A DNA stretch of 29,073 nt from an uncultured Bacteroidota bacterium (GCA_946479615.1 CAMLGR010000042.1:1-29073), one strand, 5' to 3'. Counted from the first letter of the stretch, positions 7,230-16,974 are shown. Notes: generated from the sequence alone by a model not told the origin. Made by a program: numbers and translations.

Positions 7230-8561
7230 ATGAAACGTTGCGCCTTCTTTTGTATCCTCTTAGTAGTATTCGCATCCTGTAATAAGAAGAAGAATGATTA
7301 TAAGGAAATATTACACGATCCGATGCTGTATTGTACTACTGTGCATGAATTGAACCAGGTGGTGATGGGAAATAACTTTTCTCCCATTATTGCCTCGCGG
7401 AATTATTTGTACGCCAGTGTTGCAGGATATGAAGCAATGGCCGCCGGAAATCCTGATAAATATTATTCCCTGGCCGGTCAATTGAATGGTTTGAAAACCG
7501 TTCCGAAACCTGATGCATCCAAACCCATCGACTATGAACTGGCTTCGCTCCTTTCTTTTTGCAAACTGGGTGAAGCGGTGACATTCCCTGCCGGCAGTAT
7601 GTCTTATTATGTAGACAGCCTGAAAAAACTGGCAACGGACCATGGCATGCCAACTGATGAGTTAAAAAATACCATTGCTTATTCGGATAGTCTTTCTGCA
7701 GCGATCATGGCATGGAGTAAGGGTGATATGTATGCACAAACACGGAGTTATCCAAAATACAATGTAAGAAGCGAAATAGAGGGTCGCTGGGTGCCAACGC
7801 CCCCGGCTTACTCGGAAGCGATGGAACCAAACTGGCGCGTCATCCGCCCGGCCGCAATGGATAGCGCTAACCAGTTTGTTCCCCCGCCGCCGCCGCCATT
7901 CGCGATCAGGGATAAAAAAAGCAAATACTATTACGAAGTAATGCTGATCAAAAATGCCGGCGATTCACTGACCGATGAACAAAAACATATTGCTAATTTC
8001 TGGGATGACAACCCCTTCAAATTAAATGTATCGGGTCACGTAATGTTTGGTACAAAAAAGTTTTCACCCCCCGGTCACTGGATGAGCATCGTTGGTATTG
8101 CCGCACAAAAAGCCAAGTCCGATTTTATTACGACCACTTTTGCCTATGCGATTACGGCTATTGCACAATTCGATGCATTCATTCAATGCTGGGATGAAAA
8201 ATTCAGGTCCAACTATGCACGTCCTGAAACGATCATCAACCGCTATATCGATCCTGAATGGAGACCCTTGTTACAAACCCCGCCTTTCCCGGAATATACC
8301 TGCGGACATTCAACAGCATCAGCAGCGAATGCAGAAGTGCTGACCAGTGTATTCGGCGACAATTTTGCCTACAAAGATTCCTCTGAATTGGAATTTGGTA
8401 TCAAAAGCCGTTCGTTTACCTCTTTCCGCAATGCAGCCGTGGAAAATAACTGGGCGCGTTTTTATGGCGGTATCCATTTTCATAATTCCTGCGTGACTGC
8501 CAGGGAGTACGGTACAAAAGTTGGCGATTATATAGCTCAGAAGCTGAAGTTTAAAAAATAG
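7230..8561 (+). CDS. PAP2/vanadium-haloperoxidase-like lipoprotein with altered active site
   Basis: The product has 443 residues with a lipoprotein signal MKRCAFFCILLVVFASC (Cys 17), which fixes the start at 7230. The C-terminal third follows the PAP2/vanadium-haloperoxidase layout. K324-x6-R331-P332 is intact, but the PSGH motif reads TCGH (Cys 358, His 360). The SRx5HxxxD motif reads ARFYGGIHFHNS, with Arg 410 and His 416 kept but Ser changed to Ala 409 and the terminal Asp changed to Ser 420. Retained Lys, both Arg and both His suggest oxyanion binding may survive. Activity could be phosphatase, peroxidase or lost. A Pro-rich loop (PPPPPP) lies near residue 215. It begins a tight four-gene unit with two barrels and a second paralog. 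Confidence 0.82.
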   Translation: MKRCAFFCILLVVFASCNKKKNDYKEILHDPMLYCTTVHELNQVVMGNNFSPIIASRNYLYASVAGYEAMAAGNPDKYYSLAGQLNGLKTVPKPDASKPIDYELASLLSFCKLGEAVTFPAGSMSYYVDSLKKLATDHGMPTDELKNTIAYSDSLSAAIMAWSKGDMYAQTRSYPKYNVRSEIEGRWVPTPPAYSEAMEPNWRVIRPAAMDSANQFVPPPPPPFAIRDKKSKYYYEVMLIKNAGDSLTDEQKHIANFWDDNPFKLNVSGHVMFGTKKFSPPGHWMSIVGIAAQKAKSDFITTTFAYAITAIAQFDAFIQCWDEKFRSNYARPETIINRYIDPEWRPLLQTPPFPEYTCGHSTASAANAEVLTSVFGDNFAYKDSSELEFGIKSRSFTSFRNAAVENNWARFYGGIHFHNSCVTAREYGTKVGDYIAQKLKFKK

Positions 8562-8593
8562 CTTATCAAAAAACAAACCTCAAATCAATTGTA

Positions 8594-9661
8594 ATGAAAC
8601 AGTTCTACATATTATTGTTGGCGATAGCTGCCCTGTCTGTGCAAAAGACGATTGCACAGGGTTGTGTGGCTATCAAAGGCACAGCAGGTGTCTGCAGCCG
8701 CCCGGCCGATGCAAAAGGCTGGGAACTCAATCTCAATAACCGGTATTTCAGATCCTATAAACATTTCGTAGGAACAGAAGAACAAAAACAAAGGGAAAAA
8801 GAAGGCAGTAACGTGATCAATCATTCCTATGAACTCGATATCACTGCCACACGCACGATCAATTCAAGATGGTCGGTGGCGGTTACATTGCCGATCATGT
8901 CATTTGCCCGCTCTTCTTTATATGAGCATGATGGACAGACACGTCACAGTACGCATTCATTCGGAATTGGTGATGCCCGTTTTTCTGCGTATCGCTGGAT
9001 GTTTGATCCTGCCACTTCTCATAAAGGAAACATACAGCTCGGCGCCGGTATCAAATTGCCAACGGGTGCGTATGATTACCAGGATTATTTTTATAAAAAA
9101 GCCGATTCCAGTGTGCTGGGCCCGGTTGATCAATCCATTCAACCCGGTGATGGTGGCACCGGTATCACCTTTGAAGTAAATGCTTTTTACAACTTCGTTC
9201 CTGAATTTGGCGTATATGGAAGTTTCTTCTATTTATCCAATCCCCGCGAAGTGAACGGGACCTCTACTTCCCGTGGTGGTGCTGTATCTGCAACGAATAA
9301 AAAATACAATACGGATGTAATGAGCGTACCCGACCTGTTCATGACAAGGGCTGGTGTAAGCTATATGATCAATAAATTTTCTTTAGCGGCTGGTGTACGG
9401 GTGGAAGGACTTCCTTCGAAAGATATCATTGGGGGCAGCCGTGGTTTCAGAAGACCTGGTTATATCATTTCAGGTGAACCCTCTGTTACATTCATTGCGA
9501 AGAAAACCAGTTTCAACCTGGCGGTTCCTTTTGCATTAAAAAGAAACCGTACACAAAGTGATTCTGACAAGCGCCGTTCGGCTGATACCGGTACGCATAT
9601 ACAGGGCGACGCTGCTTTTGCCGATTACCTTATCAGTGCGGGTATGACGATCCGCCTGTAA
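8594..9661 (+). CDS. Outer-membrane beta-barrel protein, transporter-like (MetA-pathway type)
   Basis: The 355-residue product begins with a Sec signal ending at SVQKTIAQ (about residue 21). Repeated alternating strands follow, including WSVAVTLPIMSFARSS, FGIGDARFSAYRWMF and NIQLGAGIKLPTGAYDY. The 'LPTG' turn after an amphipathic strand and the closing strand LISAGMTIRL are typical of the barrel family annotated as transporter or Phenol_MetA_deg-like. Two Cys near the mature N-terminus (GCVAIKGTAGVC) could form a disulfide. The gene follows the first haloperoxidase-like gene by 32 bases and precedes a second barrel by 46, so co-transcription is likely. It may form a pore or support lipoprotein display; the substrate cannot be read from sequence. 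Confidence 0.75.
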   Translation: MKQFYILLLAIAALSVQKTIAQGCVAIKGTAGVCSRPADAKGWELNLNNRYFRSYKHFVGTEEQKQREKEGSNVINHSYELDITATRTINSRWSVAVTLPIMSFARSSLYEHDGQTRHSTHSFGIGDARFSAYRWMFDPATSHKGNIQLGAGIKLPTGAYDYQDYFYKKADSSVLGPVDQSIQPGDGGTGITFEVNAFYNFVPEFGVYGSFFYLSNPREVNGTSTSRGGAVSATNKKYNTDVMSVPDLFMTRAGVSYMINKFSLAAGVRVEGLPSKDIIGGSRGFRRPGYIISGEPSVTFIAKKTSFNLAVPFALKRNRTQSDSDKRRSADTGTHIQGDAAFADYLISAGMTIRL

Positions 9662-9707
9662 GTTGAATAAACGATGACGATTGAACTCCAAAACAAACTC
9701 TTGAACA

Positions 9708-10667
9708 ATGAAAAATTTTAAAACCCTGGTGGCAGCCGCCGCGATAGGTGTCTGTGTGGTGGCAGTACCTGTTGCAGCATCGGCACAGACCGATATCGAT
9801 GCCATCATGATGGAAAAAAATGCTCTTTGTGTCGGCCCGATGTACAGTTACAGTAGCTGGAAAAACTATTGGGAAGGCACATTGAAACGGGACAACCTGA
9901 ACCTGGGCCGGGTATCCACACAGATGTACAGCTTCATGGGCGCTTACGGACTGACCCGTAAGATCAATCTTTTGTTCGGTGCGCCGTATGTAACGACCAA
10001 AGCCTCTGCCGGCACCATGCATGGCATGAAAGGCATCCAGGATCTCAGCTTATTTATCAAATGGAAAGGATTGGAAAAAAGAATGGGCGATGGCCGCTTA
10101 TCTGTTATTGGTATCGGCGGTTTGTCATTCCCGTTGACAAATTATGTTCCTGATTACCTGCCGCTATCGCTTGGCCTGCATAGTACTACTTTGTCTGCAA
10201 GGGCCATGATTGATTATGTACAACGGAATTTATTTGTGACAGGCTCTGCTACTTATGTATACAGAAGAAATATAGAGATCGATCGCAGTTCCTATTATAC
10301 CACTGAAACACACCTGACCAATGAAGTGGAAATGCCGGATGGCGCCAATTTCAATTTCAGGGCAGGCTATCGCAGCGAGCGATGGATTGCAGAAGCGGTG
10401 GTCAATAACTGGACAACCTTAGGCGGTTTTGATATTACCCGGAACAATATGCCGTTTCCCAGCAACAGGATGAATGCAACAACGGCAGGAGTGAATATCA
10501 AATATGTACTGCCTTCTATCCCGCAACTTTCCATCGTTGCCGGTGGCAGTACTACACTCGCCGGCAGGAATATGGGACAGGCGAATACGGTGTATGGTTC
10601 CTTCTTCTATGTATTTGACCTGGGTAAGAAAGATCATTCATCTGGTAAATCTTCAAAAACGAATTGA
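9708..10667 (+). CDS. Second outer-membrane beta-barrel protein
   Basis: The 319-residue product begins with a signal peptide MKNFKTLVAAAAIGVCVVAV, cleaved after ASAQ near residue 27. Barrel-like strands follow: MYSFMGAYGLTRKINLLFGA, GRLSVIGIGGLSFPLTNY, NLFVTGSATYVYRR and ANFNFRAGYRSERWIAEAVV. A short hydrophilic tail rich in Ser and Lys ends it. Length and layout fit the transporter-like barrel group, but it is not a close copy of the upstream barrel. Its stop at 10665-10667 is followed after one base by the ATG of the second haloperoxidase-like gene, evidence of translational coupling. Confidence 0.72.
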   Translation: MKNFKTLVAAAAIGVCVVAVPVAASAQTDIDAIMMEKNALCVGPMYSYSSWKNYWEGTLKRDNLNLGRVSTQMYSFMGAYGLTRKINLLFGAPYVTTKASAGTMHGMKGIQDLSLFIKWKGLEKRMGDGRLSVIGIGGLSFPLTNYVPDYLPLSLGLHSTTLSARAMIDYVQRNLFVTGSATYVYRRNIEIDRSSYYTTETHLTNEVEMPDGANFNFRAGYRSERWIAEAVVNNWTTLGGFDITRNNMPFPSNRMNATTAGVNIKYVLPSIPQLSIVAGGSTTLAGRNMGQANTVYGSFFYVFDLGKKDHSSGKSSKTN

Positions 10668-10668
10668 T

Positions 10669-12219
10669 ATGAAAAAGCTGTTTTCTTTATCTATACTTTT
10701 CCTGGCAGCCGTTGCAGTGATTGTTATTGCGTGTAATAAAGACGTCGAGGGCAGAACAGATAACTCACCTGCTCTTCATCCTGCCAATATCGATATCAAT
10801 GCCGGTACCTGGAAACCGGTATTGCTGACATCCGCGACTGAATTCCCGGTGGCTGCTCCTGCCGCTACCACTACACCTGATTATATCGCGCAGGTGAATG
10901 AAATAAAAACATGGCAGGCCGATCTCACCACTGAAGAAAAGAGTATTGTAAAATACTGGAGCGCCGGTGCGGTACTTCGCTGGAATGAGATCATGCGTGA
11001 CCTGGTGGCAAAGCATAACCTGCCTCCTTACCAGAATGCGGATGGCACTTATCCTGCTCCCAATGCGAATAATCCATTGGCCTACCCGCAGTTTCCTTTT
11101 GCCAATCCTCCTTATGCGAGCAGGGCCTATGCCTATGTAAGCGCTGCACAGTATGATGCTCTTGTAGCGGCCTGGTATTATAAGAAATTATATAACCGCG
11201 CTGCACCTTATACAGTAGACGCAACGGTAAATGCATTGATCCCTAAATCCGACCTGCCATCTTACCCCTCGGAAGATGCAGTAGTAGAAGGTGTATCTGT
11301 TGAACTGCTGAAACTATTATTCCCGGGCGACCAGGACTATATTCAGCAAAAAGCGGAAGAGCATAAACGCGCCCGCATCATTGCAGGAGCCAATGTGCGC
11401 AGCGATATAGAAGCCGGTGAAGCATTGGGCAAGGCAGTGGCACAGAAATTTGTTACCCGTGCACGTGGCGACAGGGCCGGTACGGCCGGTGGCAACCAGG
11501 CTATCTGGACACAATTTGAAACAGACTGTATTGCGCGCGGCGAAACTCCGTGGTATAGCCTGGAACTACCCAAGCGACCGCCGATGCTGCCTTTATACGG
11601 AAAAGTAAAAGCATTCTTATTCGATTCATTAACGGCTATATCACTTCGTCCGCCACCACCACCGCCGGTGAATAGCCCTAAAATGAGAGACGAAACAAAA
11701 GAGATCTATGAGTATGTAAACAATCCTACAAGAGAGAGAACGCGTATCGTTCATTTCTGGGCCGATGGTGTAGGAACCTATACACCTGCCGGTCACTGGG
11801 ACGCTATTGCAGCAGAAGACTTTATTCCGAAGAACTTCAGCGAAGTAAGATGGGCCAGGAATTTTGCCCTGATCAATATGGCGCTGATGGATGCAGGTAT
11901 CGTATGCTGGGATACAAAGTTCTTTTACTTTAATCCAAGACCCACACAACTCGATGCAAAAATTAAAACATTAACAGGGATACCGAATTTCCCTGCCTAT
12001 ATCTCTGGCCACTCCACATTCAGTGCCGCTGCGGCTACGATCATGGGACATATCATTCCTGAACGTGCTGCTGCGTATACAGCGATGGCAAACGAAGCAT
12101 CCATGTCGAGAATGTATGGAGGTATTCATTACCGGAGCGATTGCCAGGTGGGACTGGACGTAGGAAAGAATATTGGCAACTATGCCGTTCAGAGAGCTAT
12201 AACAGACGGAGCTGAATAA
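10669..12219 (+). CDS. PAP2/vanadium-dependent haloperoxidase-like lipoprotein, complete active-site signature
   Basis: I start at ATG 10669, one base after the previous stop, because this gives a lipoprotein signal MKKLFSLSILFLAAVAVIVI-A-C (Cys 22) and 516 residues. All PAP2/vanadium-haloperoxidase elements are present: K417-x6-R424-P425 (KFFYFNPRP), S446-G447-H448 (ISGH), and S480-R481-x5-H487-x3-D491 (SRMYGGIHYRSD). The N-terminal 180 residues form a variable cap region, and a Pro-rich loop (PPPPPP) precedes the catalytic half as in the upstream paralog. Family members bind vanadate and oxidise halide with peroxide, or bind phosphate and act as phosphatases; the sequence alone does not decide. 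It is likely anchored at the outer membrane. Confidence 0.87.
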   Translation: MKKLFSLSILFLAAVAVIVIACNKDVEGRTDNSPALHPANIDINAGTWKPVLLTSATEFPVAAPAATTTPDYIAQVNEIKTWQADLTTEEKSIVKYWSAGAVLRWNEIMRDLVAKHNLPPYQNADGTYPAPNANNPLAYPQFPFANPPYASRAYAYVSAAQYDALVAAWYYKKLYNRAAPYTVDATVNALIPKSDLPSYPSEDAVVEGVSVELLKLLFPGDQDYIQQKAEEHKRARIIAGANVRSDIEAGEALGKAVAQKFVTRARGDRAGTAGGNQAIWTQFETDCIARGETPWYSLELPKRPPMLPLYGKVKAFLFDSLTAISLRPPPPPPVNSPKMRDETKEIYEYVNNPTRERTRIVHFWADGVGTYTPAGHWDAIAAEDFIPKNFSEVRWARNFALINMALMDAGIVCWDTKFFYFNPRPTQLDAKIKTLTGIPNFPAYISGHSTFSAAAATIMGHIIPERAAAYTAMANEASMSRMYGGIHYRSDCQVGLDVGKNIGNYAVQRAITDGAE

Positions 12220-12409
12220 TTTTTTTAGTAACATAAGCATACGGCGTTGTAATTCTTTACGATGCCCTTTTTTTCAAATCCGCCCTGCACACTATCCGCT
12301 ACCACGGGGTATAAAAAAGAATTTGTGAATACAGGGTCACGAACCATAGCGTTCATGGTCTTTTGTTCATGTCTTATTATTCTATATCATCTTTTTACAT
12401 TTAACTGAA

Positions 12410-14635
12410 ATGGACTTCAAGTATATAACAAAAGGAATACTGGTTACTGCATTGCTCGGCGTTACTACCAATGTTATTGCGCAACGTGTAAAACAGGAAC
12501 ATATCAATGATTCATTACCGGTGAGAACGCTTGACAATCTTATCGTGGATGCCAAACTTAAAAAAGCCAACAGCGCCTATATGGCCGATGTGGTGGGTGC
12601 CAGCATCTATGCCGGTAAAAGAACCAATACCGTGCAGGTATGGCCCGGCGCTATGGGATTACCGCTTAATTTAGGACGCACTGTGCTGGCAAAGATCCCG
12701 GGCCTCACAATGTGGGAAATGGATGGCGCCGGTACACAATTGAATATCGGTTCCCGCGGCACAGACCCGCATCGTTCTATTGAAATGAATATGCGACAGA
12801 ATGGGTACAATACCAATTCCGATATGTTTGGTTATCCTGAAAATCACTACTCTGTTCCCCTGCAGGCAGTCGAAGAAATTCAACTGGTGCGGGGCTCATC
12901 TTCTTTACAATTCGGACCCCAGTTTGGCGGCATGATGAATTACCGGATCAAGACAGGCGATAGCACCAGGCCTTTCTCGATTGAAAGCGAGCAAACAGCA
13001 GGAGGAAGCAACTTCTTTAATTCATTCAATGCGGTAGGTGGTACCAAAGGCAGGTTCGAATACTATGCTTTTTACGATTACCGTCATGGCGATGGCTGGA
13101 GGGATAATGCCAATTTCAATTATCATTCCTTTTATATTCATACCGGTTACCACATAAGCCGGAAAATTTATATGGCCGCAGAATTTTCCCGTATGGATTA
13201 TGTACAACAGATCGCAGGCGGGTTAACAGATGCACAGTTCCGTGCAGATGCAAGGCAATCTGTCCGTGCCAGGAACTTCTTCCAACCTGTCATCAATATC
13301 CCGGCACTCACATTCGATTATAATATCTCCGCTACCACCCGGCTGGAACTAAAAGCCAATGGTATCATCGGTGAACGGAATAGTGTGCAATTCATCAATG
13401 CAGCCAATATTAAAGATACGATCAATACGGCATTGGGAACGTATAACCCAAGACAGGTAGACAGGGATTATTACAATGGATTTACAGCGGAAGCAAGATT
13501 GCTGCATTTATACCGGATTGGTAAAGTAAACAGCATTATCTCCGGTGGTCTGCGTTATTATACGGAACGCACCAAACGCAAACAAAAAGGGGTGGGAAGT
13601 ACCGGAAGTGATTTTGATCTGGGACTGGCAAATGCATACGGAATAGATCTGCGGCTTAATTCCAATAACTATGCTGTTTTTGCGGAAAATATCTTCCAGG
13701 TGACACCCCGGCTTTCGATCACACCCGGTTTCCGGTATGAAGTGATCAGGACGGATCTCACCGGTGTTATTAATAATGCTACTGCTCCTGTTGCGTACAA
13801 AGGCAACAGGAATTTTCCTTTGTTTGGTACAGGTATTCAGTATGAGTTGAACTCTTTCTCTCAACTCTATGGAAATATATCACAGGCATATCGTCCTTAC
13901 CTCTATGCCAATGTAACCCCGGCAGACAGGCTGGATAAGATCGATCCTTCCCTAAAGGACAGTAAAGGATATAATATCGACCTGGGTTACCGTGGTCATC
14001 TTTCCGATATATTGCAATTCGATATCAATGCCTTTTACCTGTACTATGGCAACAAGATCGGTTTGATCGCGCAAACGCCATCGGGTGGTGGTAATGCTTA
14101 CCTGTACACGACCAATATCGGCAACTCTGTAGCGAAAGGGGTGGAAGTATTTGCAGAACTGTCTTTATTAAAATTGGGTGGCAACAGTAATCCGGGCAGC
14201 GATTGGAAACTATTCAATTCATTGGCCTACGATAATGCAAAATATACCAGTGCTGCCCTGAACAATGGCGGCTCTCTGAAACAGATCGATGGTAATTATG
14301 TAGAGAATGCACCGGTATGGACAGAGAAAGCCGGTATGGATTTCAGGTATAAAACATTTTCTACCGGCATCCAGTTTTCTTATACCAGCAAAAGTTATAA
14401 TGATGCCTTGAATACTGTTTCCAGTGCTAATGGTGTTACCGGTATGATACCGGCTTATCAGGTATGGGATTGGAACTTCAAATGGCAACTGAGCAGGCAA
14501 TATTTTGTATCTGCTGCTGTGAACAATGTAACGGATGAGAAATATTTCAATCGCCGGATCACTTTCTACCCGGGGCCGGGCATATTACCGGCTGACGGGC
14601 GGACCTTTTATATTTCGTTTGGATTTAAAATGTAA
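12410..14635 (+). CDS. TonB-dependent receptor, FecA/iron-citrate-like
   Basis: The 741-residue protein has a signal peptide ending near VIAQ (residue 25), then directly a plug domain, with no CarboxypepD-regulatory or SusC-type N-terminal domain and no N-terminal signalling domain. Plug motifs include QVWPGAMGLPLNLGRTVLAK, IPGLTMWEMDG, QLNIGSRGTDPHRS and EEIQLVRGSSSLQFGPQFGG. The large barrel closes with FYISFGFKM, ending in an aromatic-rich strand suited to outer-membrane insertion. This plug sequence matches receptors labelled Fe(3+)-dicitrate-type in Bacteroidota, but no sigma/anti-sigma pair or siderophore gene is adjacent. It lies 190 bases after the haloperoxidase-like unit. Import of a small chelate or product related to the enzymes is possible but not shown. 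Confidence 0.87.
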   Translation: MDFKYITKGILVTALLGVTTNVIAQRVKQEHINDSLPVRTLDNLIVDAKLKKANSAYMADVVGASIYAGKRTNTVQVWPGAMGLPLNLGRTVLAKIPGLTMWEMDGAGTQLNIGSRGTDPHRSIEMNMRQNGYNTNSDMFGYPENHYSVPLQAVEEIQLVRGSSSLQFGPQFGGMMNYRIKTGDSTRPFSIESEQTAGGSNFFNSFNAVGGTKGRFEYYAFYDYRHGDGWRDNANFNYHSFYIHTGYHISRKIYMAAEFSRMDYVQQIAGGLTDAQFRADARQSVRARNFFQPVINIPALTFDYNISATTRLELKANGIIGERNSVQFINAANIKDTINTALGTYNPRQVDRDYYNGFTAEARLLHLYRIGKVNSIISGGLRYYTERTKRKQKGVGSTGSDFDLGLANAYGIDLRLNSNNYAVFAENIFQVTPRLSITPGFRYEVIRTDLTGVINNATAPVAYKGNRNFPLFGTGIQYELNSFSQLYGNISQAYRPYLYANVTPADRLDKIDPSLKDSKGYNIDLGYRGHLSDILQFDINAFYLYYGNKIGLIAQTPSGGGNAYLYTTNIGNSVAKGVEVFAELSLLKLGGNSNPGSDWKLFNSLAYDNAKYTSAALNNGGSLKQIDGNYVENAPVWTEKAGMDFRYKTFSTGIQFSYTSKSYNDALNTVSSANGVTGMIPAYQVWDWNFKWQLSRQYFVSAAVNNVTDEKYFNRRITFYPGPGILPADGRTFYISFGFKM

Positions 14636-14642
14636 AAACATC

Positions 14643-14675
14643 CCGGGCAATGGGTAATCATTGATCCCTGCCCGG
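14643..14675 (+). other. Intercistronic stem-loop between receptor and VCBS/TPR lipoprotein
   Basis: CCGGGCA (14643-14649) pairs with TGCCCGG (14669-14675), and an inner GGG/CCC adds three pairs after a two-base bulge. It starts eight bases after the receptor stop. No T-tract follows, so it could be an RNA-stability or partial-termination structure that lowers expression of the downstream genes rather than a full terminator. Confidence 0.5.
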
Positions 14676-14705
14676 ATTAATAACCGTTTGCAAAATAACA
14701 TACTG

Positions 14706-16940
14706 ATGAACACTATCCTGGTACGAATCACAACCATTTCCCTGGCGGTATTTTTATTGATTTCCTGTAACAATAAAAATTCGAAGAACCAGGAAATGCT
14801 CAGCCTGCTGGCCAAAGTTGCCAAAAGCGAGTTCAAATCAGCCAATGTGTTTTGCCCGGAGGCCAAACTGACTTATTTTGATTCTTCGGTTACTGCTTCC
14901 CATAATCCCGAAGACCGGTCTCTTGCACAATATTATATGGGGAATGCTTATCTCGAACTGGGAAACGAAAAGAAATCGATCGAAACATTTGAAGCGCTTT
15001 TAAAAAGAAATACTGAAACAAACATCAATGACCTGGAAGAACGGGTAGTCATAATGAAAGCGCTGGCGATGGCTCACTTACGGGAAGGGGAAAGAACCAA
15101 TTGTATTTATAATCACAGCAATGAATCCTGTATTCTCCCGATCTCCAGCCGCGGTGTGCATATCGATAAAACAAGTTCTGAAAAAGCGATTGAATTATAC
15201 AAGACATTGATGAAATGCAATCCCGACGACCTGGAATCAAGATGGCTGCTCAATATAGCCTATATGACTACAGGCACTTACCCGCAGGCAGTTCCCCCGG
15301 AATGGTTGATAAAAGGATTGGATACAGACACGTCTTCTCTTGTAAAGCCTTTCGTGGATGTAGCCGTAAGCATCGGGCTGAACATGAAAAATATGGCAGG
15401 AGGAAGTGTCATCGATGATTTTAATAATGATGGTAATCTTGATTTGGTAACAAGCAGTTGGGATCTGGGCGAAGGAATGCATTACTGCAGGAACAATGGT
15501 AATGGTACGTTTACGGAAGCGTCCAGGTCTTCCCAGTTAACAGAATTTACAGGCGGGCTTAACATACAGCAAACCGATTATAACAATGATGGGTTTAAAG
15601 ACATTTTTGTTTTGCGTGGCGCCTGGAAAGGGACCTATGGGCAGGAGCCAAACTCTTTATTGAAAAATAACGGCGATGGCACTTTTACCGATGTGACCAT
15701 GGAAAGCGGTCTTCTTTCATTTCATCCTACACAGGCAGCTACCTGGGCCGACTTTAACAACGATGGATGGCTGGATGTTTTTATCGGCAATGAAACGTCT
15801 ATGGAGAAAGAAATTCATACCTCTGAATTATACATGAACAATAAGAACGGAACTTTTACAGAAGTAGCTGCCAAAGCAGGTTGTAATATCGTTGCTTTTG
15901 TAAAAGGGGTGACATCGGGCGATTATGATAACGATGGTCTTCCTGATATTTTTGTATCCACCTTAAATGGAAGGAAAATATTACTGAAAAATCAAGGCGT
16001 TGTAAATGGTGTTGTTCAATTTAAAGATGTGGCACAGGAGGCTGGTATCGCTGCTAATACGGCGCGTACCTTTCCTACCTGGTTCTGGGATTATGATAAT
16101 GATGGCTGGCTGGATATTCTTGTTTGCGGGTATGAATTCAAGCGGTCGCTGGCATGGTATGCGGCTGCCGAAGCATTAAATATCGGTACGGGTAATTCGG
16201 GGAAAGTATTTCTTTATAGAAATAAACACGATGGTACGTTCGAAGATGTGACCGTAGAAGCAGGGTTGAATAAGATCGCTTTCGCCATGGGCTCCAATTT
16301 CGGTGATATCGATAACGATGGTTATCTCGATATGTACCTCGGTACCGGCAACCCGCAATACCAATCGCTGGTCCCCAATAAAATGTTTAAGAATGTAGAC
16401 GGAAAACGATTTGTCGATGTAACGGCAAGTGCCAGGGTTGGCAGTCTTCAGAAAGGACATGGTGTTTCTTTTGCTGATATGGATAATGATGGCGACGAGG
16501 ATATTTATATTGAAATGGGCGGTGCTTATACAGGAGATGCTTATCAAAACTCCCTGTATGTAAATCCGGGTCAGAATACGAATCACTGGATCAATGTTTC
16601 TCTTGAAGGAACTGTTTGTAACAGGGCCGCTATCGGTGCAAGAATAAAAGTCACCTTCCAGGAAAATGGAGTAACAAGATCTGTATACAGGGATGTAAAC
16701 TCCGGCGGCAGTTTTGGTTCCAATCCTTTACTACAGCATATTGGTATAGGTAAGGCAACAACGATACAGAGCATTGAAATCAAATGGCCCGGTAATGCAG
16801 TGCCACAGGTATTCAAAAACATTGCCCCTGACTGGAACATATCGATCAGGGAAGGAAATAACACTTACGCTAAAAAGCAATTACCCAAAGTCGACCTGAT
16901 GGCTCATTTATCGAATGCGATCGGGTGCTCACCGGAATAG
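14706..16940 (+). CDS. TPR plus VCBS/FG-GAP plus ASPIC/UnbV lipoprotein (CRTAC1 family)
   Basis: ATG 14706 gives 744 residues with lipoprotein signal MNTILVRITTISLAVFLLIS and Cys 21; an in-frame ATG 45 bases earlier would add non-signal residues. Residues about 70-200 look like TPR-type helices (YYMGNAYLELGNEKKSIETF; then EKAIELYKTLMKCNPDD). Seven D-x-D/N-x-DG propeller loops follow, from DFNNDGNLD to DMDNDGDED. An ASPIC/UnbV domain (about 624-705) closes it, with WINVSLEG and IQSIEIKWPG. It resembles the gene at 2994 but has a single propeller and an added helical N-terminus. It precedes the DUF3179 gene by 34 bases. A surface adaptor or assembly role is inferred. Confidence 0.88.
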   Translation: MNTILVRITTISLAVFLLISCNNKNSKNQEMLSLLAKVAKSEFKSANVFCPEAKLTYFDSSVTASHNPEDRSLAQYYMGNAYLELGNEKKSIETFEALLKRNTETNINDLEERVVIMKALAMAHLREGERTNCIYNHSNESCILPISSRGVHIDKTSSEKAIELYKTLMKCNPDDLESRWLLNIAYMTTGTYPQAVPPEWLIKGLDTDTSSLVKPFVDVAVSIGLNMKNMAGGSVIDDFNNDGNLDLVTSSWDLGEGMHYCRNNGNGTFTEASRSSQLTEFTGGLNIQQTDYNNDGFKDIFVLRGAWKGTYGQEPNSLLKNNGDGTFTDVTMESGLLSFHPTQAATWADFNNDGWLDVFIGNETSMEKEIHTSELYMNNKNGTFTEVAAKAGCNIVAFVKGVTSGDYDNDGLPDIFVSTLNGRKILLKNQGVVNGVVQFKDVAQEAGIAANTARTFPTWFWDYDNDGWLDILVCGYEFKRSLAWYAAAEALNIGTGNSGKVFLYRNKHDGTFEDVTVEAGLNKIAFAMGSNFGDIDNDGYLDMYLGTGNPQYQSLVPNKMFKNVDGKRFVDVTASARVGSLQKGHGVSFADMDNDGDEDIYIEMGGAYTGDAYQNSLYVNPGQNTNHWINVSLEGTVCNRAAIGARIKVTFQENGVTRSVYRDVNSGGSFGSNPLLQHIGIGKATTIQSIEIKWPGNAVPQVFKNIAPDWNISIREGNNTYAKKQLPKVDLMAHLSNAIGCSPE

Positions 16941-16974
16941 ATCGTCAGGTATATAACCTGTAAAAATAAGTCAC

